Source: Hirudinaria manillensis (taxonomy: Eukaryota > Annelida > Clitellata > Hirudinida > Hirudinidae). From it: a DNA stretch of 64,000 bases. The stretch spans positions 11,443,501 to 11,507,500 of the forward strand of contig CM067528.1 in assembly GCA_034509925.1 (NCBI GenBank), given 5' to 3'. Shown one piece after another: positions 50,101 to 62,653 of this stretch. Below the pieces are notes generated by a model. That model was not told the origin of the DNA, did no database searches, and saw only the letters and a list, made by a program, of their open reading frames with translations. The position numbers were made by a program, and so were the translations under genes. Every line of letters begins with the position of its first letter. Within the stretch, counting starts at the first letter, position 1.

Positions 50101-51027
50101 TTTAATGGGGAACGTCGGTATGCACATGAAGTCACATTTTATTTGCCATTCTGAACCGTATGCACTAATATAAGTGCATTTTGACCTACAATAAAAATTT
50201 AAAAAGATAAATTAATTCCATTCAAATTAATTTAAATTCCATGGTTATGTTTCAGTCAATTACTGAATTGGGTATAAACTGTTCTTATGTTAACATTCAT
50301 AGGGTGATCCAGTACAAGAACTTGGGAATGAAATTGAAACGGATTTTTGTGACCGAGAAAATGTTACGCGATAGATTGATGATAATAAAAGATGTTTTTA
50401 CCTCATTAAGAAAAAATACAGGGTTTCGATTATCAATTAGCATTACTTTTAGGGCCAATGCTTCATTGCCATCGATCCAAAAGCATTTGCGGATGGATTT
50501 GAAAGTAGAATGCAAGAATTGATGGATCTCTGCAGAAAAAGCGATTTGGTTGGAATACGAACGCTGTTACAAACGCATTGTTACTTGCGAAAAATCTGTT
50601 AAATGATTTGCTTTTTTAACAGTTTATTTTTATGTGTAATTTGTAATCTTTTTATTCTGACATTTCAGCTTTACATTTGCAGATAAATAATCATAATTTG
50701 ACATTTATGGTGTTAAGGCTGAAGGTGAAACTGAAATCATGGTGGCTGGTGACAAAGAAAGGAAACACATGGAAAAATGTGATAAGGCTGGTGGAATCAC
50801 CTACCATCCCAACGTCATTGCATTGCTGGTTAGTTTATTGCTGTAAAGTTCAAGTCGATTCCAATGTGGGGTTTGAAGAGTATGATGTCGAAAAATGTAT
50901 TAATACTAGTACAATTATAAAACATACAATGTTGCTCACTATTTCTCGGTATTTTCGTATTTTCTTTTGTTCTCAGGATATCATGGCAGACAGTTTGGAA
51001 ATAGAAAGAATTGTGAGAAAAAAGTGA
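47117..51027 (+). CDS. Type-2 malate/L-lactate dehydrogenase family oxidoreductase, copy 1
   Basis: NAD(P)-dependent 2-hydroxyacid dehydrogenase of the LDH2/MDH2 (YlbC/YjmC-like) fold; the actual substrate is not readable from sequence. Ten exons: 47117 to about 47382, about 47786-47975, 48172-48234, 48376-48431, 48820-48919, 49075-49140, 49364-49554, 50452-50549, 50719-50829 and 50979-51027. Phases agree throughout and the frame is intact to the TGA. Seen: a basic, probably mitochondrial leader (MSFKISKFGYRKIF ... NHRTFAS), the family's histidine motif HRGHFSHGLNRL, GSNHYGIAAFYS, SNTSPLVLPTRG, TNPLSLAAPG, IPLGWGADANG, and LTSGYKGYGLAMMVEIFCGI. It ends IERIVRKK. A near copy follows in tandem. 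Confidence 0.92.
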
Positions 51028-52848
51028 AATTGTGTCTCCCATTTGGAAGGCCTCTAAAATGACTGTGAATATTTTGTTCAGAATCATATCGTAATTGAAT
51101 TTTTTCCGCTCAAAGTTTATTGAGCAATTTATTTTAAATTTATGAACATTTTATTAAAAAGAAGGAAATAATTCTTTAATTTTACAAGGGGTGGTTTTAA
51201 AAAGTTTAATGTTAAGCATGTTTCTTTTATTGGAGTAGCTTGTTTAAGACTCGCCATTATATTTTGTCATTCTACATTTTTATCAACATGTGGAACTTCT
51301 TGATTTTGGCCAACTTTGAATTTCAGAAAGAGCTGCTGAAGTCAGGACTGTCATTAAATTTAAATCCTGTATTGCTTATATTTTATAGAATCTATAATTA
51401 ACCTATGGAATGTGGTGACCAATAACGCTTCGTAGCGCTTAGGGATGTAATGATTTTTCTTAAGGAAAGAGAAGTTCATGCAATCAGAATCATGATTTCA
51501 TGCCCAATTTTCATCAGTTTTCTTATCATTAGTTTTATCTAAATTTTAAATGTCATAAAGGTTCAATTAAAAAAACAAAATGGAGGCCAGCTATACAGAC
51601 ATAAATGAATATCAGTTTATTACGATTCAAATGAACAAATGATTGTTATAAACCATCATCAATTGTGATAAATTCATCATCGAATTAATTAGCTTAGGTC
51701 GACTGACAAGTAAATTAATAGTTCATAAATTCGCGACCAATTTCAATAATATAACCAACAATACATTCAATCAACCGAAGCGTTTGCGGCCCATGCCCGT
51801 TCAATTAATTTCTTATCTTTCTTCATCTTTCGTCGGCAAAGGAAGATAAATCCAAATGATCCGTAATAATGATCCATTCAGAATCATCGCAATTCGTTCA
51901 GAAAAGGAATTCCTTTGCGATGGTATCGCATAATATCTCGAGTAATTGGATTTGAACAGGGTTTTTCTAACAGATCGTTTGCAATCCCTCCAAAGGCAGC
52001 TACATGTCTAGGATGTACTGAACATTGACTGTCATCGAATAGTTTGTAATTGATTATTTTTAAAATAACTCTTAGAAATTCATTAAATCTTAATGGCTTG
52101 GTGGACCTAAAATACTTTAGCACACATTTGAACGCTGATATTAATGATCAAACTGGGAGAGGAGCCCAAAAAGGAAATGTACCTTAGTAATTTTGAAATA
52201 AATACTTGAATCTACATCCCTGCGGTAATCGGACATGCTTATTTCTATCAATGGATAAAACGTTCAAATAAAAATCGTCATTATTTAATTTGGAAATAAA
52301 AAATTTTATTTTAAGATGGAAGATACTCATCAAAAATACCTCTCTGGTCTTAGGTCAAAGAGAGAGGTCATGAAAAGAGCCAGGATATAATTGATCAAAG
52401 ATGGTTGCGAGTGCCAAACGAATAGAATGTCAATTATTATGCATTTCAAATAGAATTTATACTTTGGACCGAACTCCTCTGAATTTTCAAAAGATACTTG
52501 AGTATTTGATGTTTCACAAAAATACGTTAAGTTGTGTTTTAAGTTAAACATGAATTTTAGAAATAATTATTCAGAATAAAAAAAAAAGTTTAAGATAATA
52601 CATTCAAGTACTGACATACGAGATGAAATACAATTATGCATGATTGACTTTTGTGTCGATATTTTCGTAGACGTTTTGTTTTTAGAATTAAAAAACTTTC
52701 TTGCCTTGACCTTGCCTTGCCTTGCTTTGATAATTAAGTATAACACCAGCTGTCAGTAGTGTTTGTTAATGTTCTCGCAGGCGAGGAGTTTCACTTCTTA
52801 GTTTGCTTTCTATTTGGTTGGAGGTCGAACCTTTGCTCTGCAGGAATT
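51028..52848. other. Spacer between the tandem dehydrogenase genes
   Basis: AT-rich. It holds the 3' UTR of copy 1 and the promoter of copy 2. A minus-strand frame at 52123-51884 has protein-like composition but matches nothing I can name. Confidence 0.5.
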
Positions 52849-55549
52849 ATGCCTTCGAAATTATGCAAATTTGGCTTTCAAAAAGTTATTCCCTCACTTT
52901 ATAGAGCAAATGCACAAAGCAGGTTTGTGCTTTTGAATCCGACTTCTATCGATGTCGTCAACCGTAGGACGTTTGCAAGTCAAGGAGACGAAGGAGTTTG
53001 TGTTGCCAACAAAGATGTGAAATCTTTCATTGAACGTTCAATGGTGGCCGCCGGTACGAAACCGTCCCATGCATCGTCTCTGGCAGATAATTTGACCATG
53101 GCAGACTACAGGGGCCACTTTAGTCACGGACTGAACAGACTGGGTAGGTAGAGGCTTTTATTATAGCCTGTGACATTAATTCATTCTCAGTTTGCTAGGT
53201 TTAGAAATTACATTGGTGACATTGAACAGTTTAATTAAAACAACCATAAAAATTCTTGTTAACGAATCTAGGACAGATAAGTTTCTTAATTATCAAGGAG
53301 GCTAGTTGTGCCTCATCAGTAAGGTCTCACAGTTTATTGGTTTTTAACAGTCATGATAATGATGGTGAATTGTGATATAGAAAGATATGCTTATTGGTAT
53401 TCGATAGGAATAGATTGAAAAAATATTGAAAGAAATTTCAGAGCTTTAATTTTTATTACAAAATAATTAATTTACTGGATCCATCAACAGCCTCTTGTAA
53501 TCTGCTTATTAAGCAATCCAGATTATGATTTCAGTAATTTACATTAACGATTAATAGAAGTCAAATTTAAAGTGATTATATTTATTGTTATTTTTTTTTT
53601 CATTTATTTGCTTAGAAATGTACGTCAAGGACGTTCTGTCAGGGATAACGGTGTGCAACAAAGAACCAGAGTTGGTCAGGGAGACCCCGGCCACAGGGTT
53701 GGTCGATGGGAACAACTTGCTTGGAACTGTTGTTGGCACGTTTAGTATGAATAACGCCATCAAAAAGGCCAAGGAATCTGGAATCGGTTTCGTCGTAGCA
53801 AGAGGTCGGTTAAAATTATTAAATTTTTTGGGAGATTTGTTATGATTTTCTTTTGACTGCTGAGAGGTTCTTATCAATTTTTATTTCTTGTTAATTCTCA
53901 ATGGGCAAGTTTGGTTCACAGGATCTAATCACTATGGAATCGCTGGTTTTTATTCTCAGATGGCTTCCGAACAGGGATTACTGGTTTGTAAAAATTGAGA
54001 TTCACATCCGAGAACCTGCAAAATTTCTAAGCATGCGGCTGCATATGAAATTAACACGTCCGGTTTTGAAATTGCATTAAATGGAATCAAATAAGACTAA
54101 TGGGATGCCATTATTTGGGATGTTTATTATTTCAATGATCATTTTATTTTGATATTTTATTATTTTATTATTTGATACAATATTTCAGGGAATGTCCTTC
54201 ACCAACACGTCGCCGCTGGTTCTCCCAACGAGAGGAAGGAAGGTTCGTCGCAGCTCCTAATTTCACAAAAATAAAAAAATTAAACGCAGAAGTTCAACTT
54301 TATCGAACTGTTCTCGACGCAGGCATGTCTTGGAACGAATCCCCTCTCATTGGCCGCTCCCGGAGTGGGCGGAGACAGTTTCGTGCTGGACATGGCAACT
54401 TCGTCGGTGGCTCTCGGAAAGGTGATGAACGGGCATCTGCCCGGATGCGTTGGCACTTTGTAGCGGTTTTAATTTAGAAGCAGAGAGTATCATGATGATT
54501 TTGGAGGACATTAGTCTTGCTGATGTCGTGGTGTTTTATGATATTTGTGATGTTTTATGATGTTTTAAGTTACAATAAAAACAATTCTTCACTTTTAGAT
54601 TGAACTTTCAGCAGTGAAAAAAGAAAAGATTCCTCTCGGTTGGGGAGCAGATGGTAAAGGACATGTTAGTTGGAAATTGTTATTTATTTTAAGAGTTTGA
54701 GGATGTTTGCCTGAAATGTGTTCCTGAAAAAGAATTTAAAATAAAAAATTTGAACTGAATTTTACCATTTTTTGCCAATTATCAGCTGTAAATTGATCTC
54801 AAGAGAGGTGAATAATTGGTCATTCTGGTTTTCCAGGTGACAGATGATCCGGATTCAGTCGTGAAAGAAGGAGGTCTGCTGGCTCTTGGTGGTGGAGAAC
54901 TTACCAGTGGTTACAAAGGATATGGTTTGGCCATGATGGTGGAAATCTTCTGCGGGATTCTCGCCGGAGCCCAGTTCGGTCCGAATATAAGGAAGTGGAA
55001 AGAAACGAACAAGATTGCTGACTTGGTGAATATGTTGTGTCGTAATAGTATTTCTAGGGGGAAGGAATATATATTTTAAATAAATACAATATCATAGGTA
55101 AAATAGATATAATATAAATGAAAGTTCTAAAAAAAAGCCATCAATCATCTAAACCTTCTTTAGGGATGGCATGTAATTTCTCTGCTTTTTGAAAAGTTAT
55201 AATGTTTATTTATCCAACAAAGTCCAAAGGATTGTTGGTTGTACATCACTTGTACATCACTTTGTACATCACTTTGTACATCACTTGTACATCACTTTGT
55301 ACATCACTTTAATAATAACAGGCTGTTTGAACTGAACATGAGTGCTTCTTCTGCTCTACTAGACTCTTAGAATTACATGTTTTGAAAATATTAGCACGAG
55401 TGTGGGTGATAATGATCCGAGGATAGCAGTCGATGAATTTTATTTGTTTCCCAATAATAATAATAATTGATAATTCAGTTAATATGTTAACTGTTAAACC
55501 TTGATAAGGTTCAATATTCTGAAAAATATGCTAAATGTCTTTGGAATCT

Positions 55550-55591
<42 letters not shown>

Positions 55592-56726
55592 TTATGTTAA
55601 TGATTTTGTAATTACATACAAACAATATTTCCTCAATGTTTTTAAATTATTAAATCTCAATTATTATTAAATTATTAAATCTAAATTGTAAATTTTAATT
55701 ATTATTATTATTATTCAGGGCCAGTGCTTCATTGCCATCAATCCAAAGGTATTTGCAGACGGTTTTGAAGGCAGGATGCAACAGCTGATGAATCAATGCA
55801 GAGGAAGTGATTTGGTTGGTCCATCTTTGGGCTGTTTAGTCCACTTTCATTAAGTATTTTATCCTAATATTTGTTTTACTCCAGCTGTTAAATGATATTT
55901 TACTTTATTATGATTCTACATCGGCCAATATTCGAAATATTAATATTAATAAATATTAATGTTAATCTTAACCTTATTTGCCCAATTAGGTGAAACTCAT
56001 TATAATTAACCTGTTCTTGCAAATGCACTTTGGAAATGTTTGTGAAGATGGATTGTTGTTTTTTATTAATCTTTTGATCTGCTTTTGCGGTCATGGGAGA
56101 ATTAGGAGGTTGTCGGCTCTTGACTTTAGAATAATTTTCAAAATTATTTTGAAAATGAAGTACTTGTGAGGCATAAGTAAGCTTATGGTTACAAAAGTCT
56201 TGAGTCAAGTTAATGAAAAGGTTGAAATGAAATTTGTTAGACATAACTAATATTTTTTAAAAACATGTTTTTGAAATATTTTAAATTTTTTCTTTTGATT
56301 TTTATATTTGCTTGCTTGGGCACTGCCAAAGTTCTTGACCTGCTTATTTAGATGCACATAGTGCTGCCTCCTCTTCATCATCATCATTATCATCATCGTC
56401 ATTATCATCACAACAATTACATTTATCGTTATCATCACCACAACAACTAGGCTGAAGGTGAAACTGAAATCTTGGTTGCTGGCGATCCAGAAAGGAAGCA
56501 CATGGCAAAATGCGATAAGGCTGGTGGGATAACATACCATCCTAATGTCATTGCTTTGCTGGTTAGTTCAATGACTTTGAGAAGTTGATAATAAGTATTT
56601 ATTAATATTATTTAATTAAAAACATAAATCTCAATTAACAGGCATTAATTTTAATTGCATTAACATTTTCACCAGGACACCATGGCAGATAAATTGAAGG
56701 TGGACAAAATTGTGAGGAAAAAGTGA
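52849..56726 (+). CDS. Type-2 malate/L-lactate dehydrogenase family oxidoreductase, copy 2
   Basis: Same ten-exon structure as copy 1: 52849-53143, 53617-53804, about 53922-53983, 54189-54242, 54322-54420, 54600-54664, 54838-55026, 55720-55816, 56449-56561 and 56676-56726. The start MPSKLCKFGFQKVIP was chosen because it aligns with copy 1; an in-frame ATG at 52759 would add 30 residues, but a TCTGCAG acceptor-like site lies just before 52849. The leader is longer than in copy 1 (about 20 extra residues, RFVLLNPTSIDVVNRRTF) and again looks mitochondrial. Motifs are shared with copy 1: YRGHFSHGLNRL, SNHYGIAGFYS, TNTSPLVLPTRG and the exon-7 glycine motif. It ends VDKIVRKK. A 92-base stretch of exon 7 is identical to copy 1 although other exons have diverged. 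Confidence 0.92.
55235..55311. repeat. Short tandem repeat, TTGTACATCACT unit
   Basis: Six copies of TTGTACATCACT or TTTGTACATCACT in an intron of dehydrogenase copy 2 (between exons ending 55026 and starting 55720). An (AAT)n tract follows at about 55553-55591. Confidence 0.9.
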
Positions 56727-56729
56727 AAG

Positions 56730-57980
56730 TCTGAGGTCCTCGCTGCCTCTTTGTGCTTGCACAGATTTGCAGACAAAAATTGAGACCAGATGTTGTTTAG
56801 AAATCTTCAGTTTCGTTGATGATTGGTTATTTATGTTATGTGTGGTTAGACTGGGAATATTTTCGAATTTGTATCAATCATGGCCCATTGTTTGATCACA
56901 GAGTATTTTAACTTATATTTCTAATATCTGCAGTCGCCACTCGGTTTTGCCATGATTTTCGTGCTGGTTTTGGATTTGTTTTTGCATCTTTAACCTTTTA
57001 ATCATAATCTCTTGTTCTCAAAGGTTTGTATTTTTGATTTTTATTTCTTGGATTGTGTTTTGCCGTTCTGTATTTTTTTGGCATGCATAAAATAGTGCAT
57101 AATAGAATGAACTTCTGATGCTTTGTTCTGATGAGTTTCTCTGAAGAGAGAGTCTGTTGGTCGAAAAAAATTGGTATTCCAAGGTGCGCCCAGATCGTTT
57201 TGGAAGATTTTTCAGATGATGAAGAAATGGCAGGAAAGAAAAATTAGCCGTGAATGTCGGCCATGATGCGACGTCATCAAAGAAAAAAATCAAACAAACA
57301 AACGATTCGAAAACAAAAAAAAACTAATGATGGAAAAGCCGAGTGTTAATCCTAAGGCTTGATCGGATCAGGTCGTGCGGTCAATTTCGTCGGACGATTT
57401 ATGGCATAATCTGGATGGATGGGACTTTTTAGGAAGAAAAAGTCTTTGGGCATTAACAAAAAACAAATGAAAGGTGGTCGGTTTGACAATCAAAATTAGA
57501 TTGCAATTATGTGATATCGTTTCGCTCGTTTATTACGGATTTATAAGTTAAACAGCTCTTAACAACGTAACCATTTATGGTATTAAACCTTGTTTTGAGA
57601 ATTTCATAGGATGGTCGTCAGCAAAAGTTGGTTTATTAGTAAAACGATGAATTGAGTATCTTCATGCTAGCACTCTTTCTTCCATTTCTTTTTTTTTATC
57701 TATCCATTTATTACCTAATGTGTGATATTTATTGATATAGTAATTTGCCAGATATTTAAAATCTATAACATCTGGTTTCCACGTATCCAACGTACTTCTT
57801 GTCGGCCATCTTTTTATTTTCTCTGTCTCTATCTGAAAATCTTCATCGGAAATCGACTTCAAGAAGAAATTTGTAACGAGGAAACTTGAGTTTCACCGAA
57901 CACCATAAATATAATAATAATAATAACGATATTGATAACAACTCAACAATGATAATAATTCAAGAACAAATCTTCTTTCA
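56730..57980. other. Spacer holding the unseen first exon of the EF-hand gene
   Basis: The EF-hand gene must have an upstream coding exon, but no convincing ATG exon with the right phase was found here. A 66-residue minus-strand frame (57862-57662) with a balanced, tryptophan-containing composition is unexplained. Confidence 0.4.
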
Positions 57981-57981
57981 G

Positions 57982-59848
57982 AATTAAAAGTGCTGTTCAA
58001 TCTTATGGACACGAACAAAGACGGGAAACTGACTATGGAGGAGTTGAAGCGATCGGCTGAGATGACGGGAGTGATTTGGAATGAAGACGCTTGGGAATCA
58101 AAATTAATTGCCGCAGGACTGAAGAGTTAGTGATTTTATTATTACAAAAGTCGGTTCTGTTTTTGCAAACGATGTTTTTTTTATGTTTTTTTTACTGTTT
58201 TTTTTTTTATAGAAAATCTTAAACAAGTCGATTTCAAGACATTTGCTCTCATCCTGACGTCAAACGAATGCGAATTTACCATTTTCAATCCTGGAGATAA
58301 TGTCGATTCTTTGAGGAGAATGTTTGAGGTTTGTTTTGATTATATTTGATTATTGTACCATTGCGTCTTGTTGCATTTAAAATCTATTGTTATATTCACA
58401 AGTCATTCTCCTCCATTGAATTTACCCGTCCCTTTTAGTTCGTTTGGTATTATTATATTTATTTTTGGTTTTATATTTAAAGTCTAATCATATGTTTGAA
58501 ACTCTTATGTTTAAATTTTATTAATTTTACTTTATTTCATCTTGCATTATTTTTATTTGTCTACTTGTCTTATTTCGATCAATTGTCTTTGATGGCTGAG
58601 CGTATGAATATCTTATCGCCTCTACCTCCTTTTAGGTATTTGTGAACTGAAAGTATTTGATTATAAAAAAATAGTTAAAGAATATTATCCCAGAGTTATT
58701 TTGTACTGTAAATAATTTACTTTTCTCAGACCTTTGAGCAAATGCAACTGTAGCTAGAGCTTAACATAGCAGTAATAGCAATATATAGCAAAGTAATCCA
58801 AGCCAAGTTGCGAGATCCAAGTATGGAATGAAACGTTTGATTGATTCCAAGTTTCGAATAATTTTGTTTTTTTTTTTAATTAATTGGCCCCTAAATATCT
58901 GAATAAAATACTAATAAGTTTTGAATTCCATAAATAAGCATTTATTTAAAATTTTCAACAATGAATCCATGCGAATCCAGATTGCAAATCAATTCCAGGT
59001 GTTCGATAAAGATCACGACGGACTGGTGACATTAGCGGAAATCAAGCAAACCATTCGCAGTACCGGGACTGAGATGACAGACGACATGTTGAGTGAAGTC
59101 ATTGGAAAAGAAGCTATAAACTTTGAAGGTTTGTCGTACCATTATTTGAACAAGAATCTTCCCCCAATTTTTGTTTTCAATTTTCTTTCCTTGAAAGGAG
59201 AAATGGATTTTAATTCAATCGATTTTCCCAACGTTTTCCCAAAATTAGCTGACATTATGCCGATGATAAACTCACTTGGATATGGCGCCTGCCATAAAAC
59301 TTAAATCCTCGAGCCAATAAAGCGTTTAAAAAGTCATCAAAAGTGATTAAATTCTACCTCGAAGATGATCATTCAAGAACAACATCATTTGCTCTCTTAC
59401 CTCTTGACTTATTTTTATCCCCAAGTTGGAGGTTTTGGGTTGATCAGGGCTAACAATTTAAAGAGGGAAGGAGCAAAGGGCTGCATTAAGAACATTACTA
59501 ATGTTGTAACTTCAAATAGAAAGAAATTGGGTAATGAAAAGAGCAATCTTAAAGTCTAAAAACGATGCTTTATTAAAAGAAGTGCACTTGAAAGTTAGAG
59601 GCAATGATATTTCAACTTATTAATATTGTAATATTGATTATATTATCCGTCCTAATTTTGAATTAGAATTACAAAAGTTATGATAGCGTTGCTGATGATG
59701 ATGACGATACAAAATTTAAATTCTAACAAATAAATTTAATTTATTAAATCCAGAATTTTGCAAATTATTGTCCGCAACTCTCAAGGAAGGATCGAAAGGA
59801 AGCGGAGGAACATCAAAGGAGCCATCACCATCCCTTAAGAAGCGATGA
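57982..59848 (+). CDS. EF-hand calcium-binding protein, calmodulin/troponin C-like (first exon missing)
   Basis: Calcium sensor-type protein. Exons found: 57982-58131, 58214-58328, 59000-59129 and 59755-59848. Two canonical loops are visible: DTNKDGKLTMEE (first exon found) and DKDHDGLVTLAE (third). The second and fourth hands keep helices but lack proper loops (QVDFKTFALIL; EAINFEEFCKLL), so two Ca sites are expected. Joining 59129 to 59755 gives INFEEFCKLL, the usual closing helix of an EF-hand, and then a short tail rich in Gly, Ser and Lys ending PSLKKR. An alternative acceptor at about 59197 in the same phase gives a different tail (GEMDF ... CHKT, stop at 59304). The start codon was not located; it probably lies upstream of 57982. 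Confidence 0.75.
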
Positions 59849-59849
59849 A

Positions 59850-60580
59850 CGATACAATTTCTTAATTTGAATATTTATTAGTTCAATAATTTAATAATTG
59901 TAGTAATATTCATGACCGAAGATAATTCATAATGCACACCATGCCACCTGCGCGAACATTGATAAACTCCTATTTTTCCCCAAAACATGGAAATACTCTA
60001 CAAGAAAACTATCTATTAAAGGTCTAAAATGATAAAAAAAACCCTACAAACTTTGATTAAGTAACAATTAACGGAATAATTGAATTAAAATTACAAACAT
60101 TCCAGGCATGGGATTCCTTTTTGATGGGGTTCATGATCAAAACCCAACACGGTCCAAAAATATGAGCTGCCTCATTGAATTTCTCCCAATAAATCAAAAT
60201 ATTACTTTCTTTAATATTGATATGGTCTGAAGATGTTATGCACGTAACACAAACATATTACTATTATTATTAATTTATTATATAAAGTTAATATTTTATA
60301 ATATAACATTACAATTATATTATATTAAGTATTGCTATTATTATTATTATTAATACTATTATTATTATTATTTTACTTTTTATTTATTTAATATCTGGTA
60401 TTAACATTAAACACATTTTATCAACTTAGCCATAAGATTTTGCAAAAATAATGGTTTGGTCTTTGCAATTGTAACGTGGCATTATTTAATACATAAATTG
60501 GTTTATTATTTTTTTTACTTAGTTCAGAAATTACAGACTGAATTCTAGAACATCCTTACGACTACTATCATCATTAATTC
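59850..60580. other. Intergenic, no gene seen
   Basis: AT-rich sequence with short ATT tracts (60250-60375). No supported coding frame. Confidence 0.6.
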
Positions 60581-60713
60581 AACATTAATGTTTAATATTA
60601 ATATTAATTCAACATTAATGTTTAATATTAATATTAATTCAACATTAATGTTTAATATTAATATTAATTCAACATTAATGTTTAATATTAATATTAATTC
60701 AACATTAATGTTT
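60581..60713. repeat. 30-base tandem repeat, about 4.4 copies
   Basis: Unit AACATTAATGTTTAATATTA plus ATATTAATTC, repeated with no visible change. The unit contains the perfect palindrome AACATTAATGTT, so single strands could form hairpins. Confidence 0.95.
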
Positions 60714-60719
60714 TCATTA

Positions 60720-61378
60720 ATGATGATAGTAAATTAATGTTTTAATAGCAGTCAATGCTACTGGAATTAAAGACATTAAGAACCAAAAATCGAAATATTT
60801 TTTTTGGGGAGAATTTGTTGTCAATATTTGAAGACTTAAAACTGGAAAGGTTTTACATTTTTCAAAGAGCCTAACGAATCAATAGAAATAATTTTAAATT
60901 TTACAAATAATTAGAAGTTTATCATGCAATTCATGTGAAATCAAAATATATCCGGTCAGAATTTCTCCACGGTTTCAAAGAGAATCATACTTTGTAGCAA
61001 GGAGAACAATTACATGCCGGCACATGAGACTCTATTGATACTCCAATTCGAAAAGTGTAATTAAATTGTAAATAAATCAAGTAATAATGTAACGACTAAT
61101 AAAGAAATTAGGTATTTACAGTAAAAAAAAGATCAAAATCCTCTCCAAGTGAAGTCTAGTAATAACATAGCGAACCACAGGATCAACTAAATCAGTGACT
61201 TCAACCCAATAAAAACAGGACAGATTCATAACGAACAGGAGAGACAGAGTGTGGACAAAATGGATGGCAAAAGTGTTTCAAATGAAGCTTCAAATAAATC
61301 TTCCTTCCCCCGTGCTGCAGAAGTGTTTCCATTTCGATCCTAAGCATCGGAAATGCCCTGAGTTCTTGTACTTTTGAT
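60720..61378. other. Probable 3' UTR or spacer beside the proteoglycan gene
   Basis: No gene recognised. The part nearest 61378 may be 3' UTR of the minus-strand gene that ends there. Confidence 0.4.
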
Positions 61379-61696
61379 TCACGATTCTGTGATTTCCAGG
61401 CCGATGGCAGGACTTGCCAAACGGTTGGTGAGCATCTTCATCGCAAACAGGCGTAAAGAGACCAAAAGGGCGACAGAATTTAAGGTCACAGCTCTGCATT
61501 TCAAGCATCCCCAGTCGAATGCCGACGTGAAGAAGCTCAAGAGAGTCCAAACTGAAACCCGACTCACTGTAAACACTGCGACAAGAGATGTTAAAAGGAG
61601 AACAGAAAGATGCGAAGAGGAAGTAGCAGGTGCCCCGGAAGGTTTCCCTGGCAACGCTGTACTCCTTGGCCTCGTCGTGGACGGCGTGGAAGGACT

Positions 61697-61729
<33 letters not shown>

Positions 61730-62257
61730 GGACGAAGACGACGAAGATTGCTGTGAGGTTGATTCGGTGAAGTCGAAGTCACTCGATTGAGTTGTCGATG
61801 CCTCGATTGTCGTGTCATTGCTGTCCTCTGGAAGACATAAAATCAATTTTCGCTATTTATTTCAAAAGTTCATAAATTAAAATTAAATGGAGACTAAAAT
61901 CCTTGATAATTCCTATGAATATTTAAAGAAATTAATTACTAGTTAATTGAAATAAAGGTAATTAAACTGCAAACGTTGTCATTTGGAAACTTTAAGAATT
62001 CAAGAGCTTAAAGCAATTTAAAATACGTTTAAAATAAATTTAATTAAAATCTTAAATAATAATTAATAATTATTAGTAATAATTATTTAAATAATTAAAA
62101 TAATAAGTAAAATTGCACCGTAAAAGTCTCCGCTAAATTCTTCATCCCAGAATCCACTTCCGCTCATGTAATCCTCGTAGTCGTCGTCACCACTTCCGGC
62201 AAAATTTTCGAAAGATTTGAAGGGCAGTACTGAACCCATCGTCTTCTTGAAGATGAT
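61379..62257 (-). CDS. 3' exons of a probable proteoglycan core protein (glypican-like)
   Basis: Two exons join in phase 1: 62257 to about 62120 and about 61829-61379. The first contains serine-glycine pairs in an acidic, tryptophan-bearing setting (AGSGDDDYEDYMSGSG, FWDEEFSGDFY), the pattern of heparan sulphate attachment sites. The second has a Thr/Ser-rich stretch with a run of about 18 serines, then ALPGKPSGAPATSSSHLS and a hydrophobic stretch (VLLLTSLVAVF) that would suit a GPI signal, as at the end of glypicans. The open frame then continues for some 50 residues to ITES and stop, which does not fit a simple GPI signal; a GTGAGT donor sits right after VAVFT, so the true end may be elsewhere. 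Upstream exons lie beyond the window. A syndecan is less likely because no conserved cytoplasmic tail follows. Confidence 0.4.
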
Positions 62258-62464
62258 CTGAATTAGATTTTAAAATCTATTAAAATGAAATTAATTAAAA
62301 TTAAATTATTATATAATTCAACATGCGAGTAACCATATTAAGGACAACAACAATGATTATTATACAACGCTATATACACATTATATACATATGCAACATG
62401 CAATGCAAATCATAATTACTTTGTGGAATTAAATTATCTATAACAACTTCTATGATCAATAAAT

Positions 62465-62548
62465 CTAAACAACAAAAACATCATCAAAAACATCATCAAC
62501 AGCAGCAGCAGCATCAGCAACAACAACAGCAACAACAACAACAACAAT
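62465..62548. repeat. CAG/CAA/CAT triplet tract
   Basis: Mixed CAT, CAG and CAA triplets in the presumed intron of the proteoglycan gene. Confidence 0.8.
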
Positions 62549-62653
62549 TGTTAAAAAGAATGTCTTAAGAAACAATGGTACTGCAGTGCGTCTGAAGTGG
62601 TCTTAAAGGCAGTTAATTCACTGACGTCTGCACTTTTAAGAGGGTCAAACTCA

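Noticed and set aside
51884..52123. 79-residue minus-strand frame between the dehydrogenases
   Set aside because: Composition is protein-like, but there is no homology I recognise and no clear link to the HECT-like family.
54172..54477. 101-residue plus-strand frame in dehydrogenase copy 2
   Set aside because: Runs through exons 4-5 and the intron between in the wrong frame.
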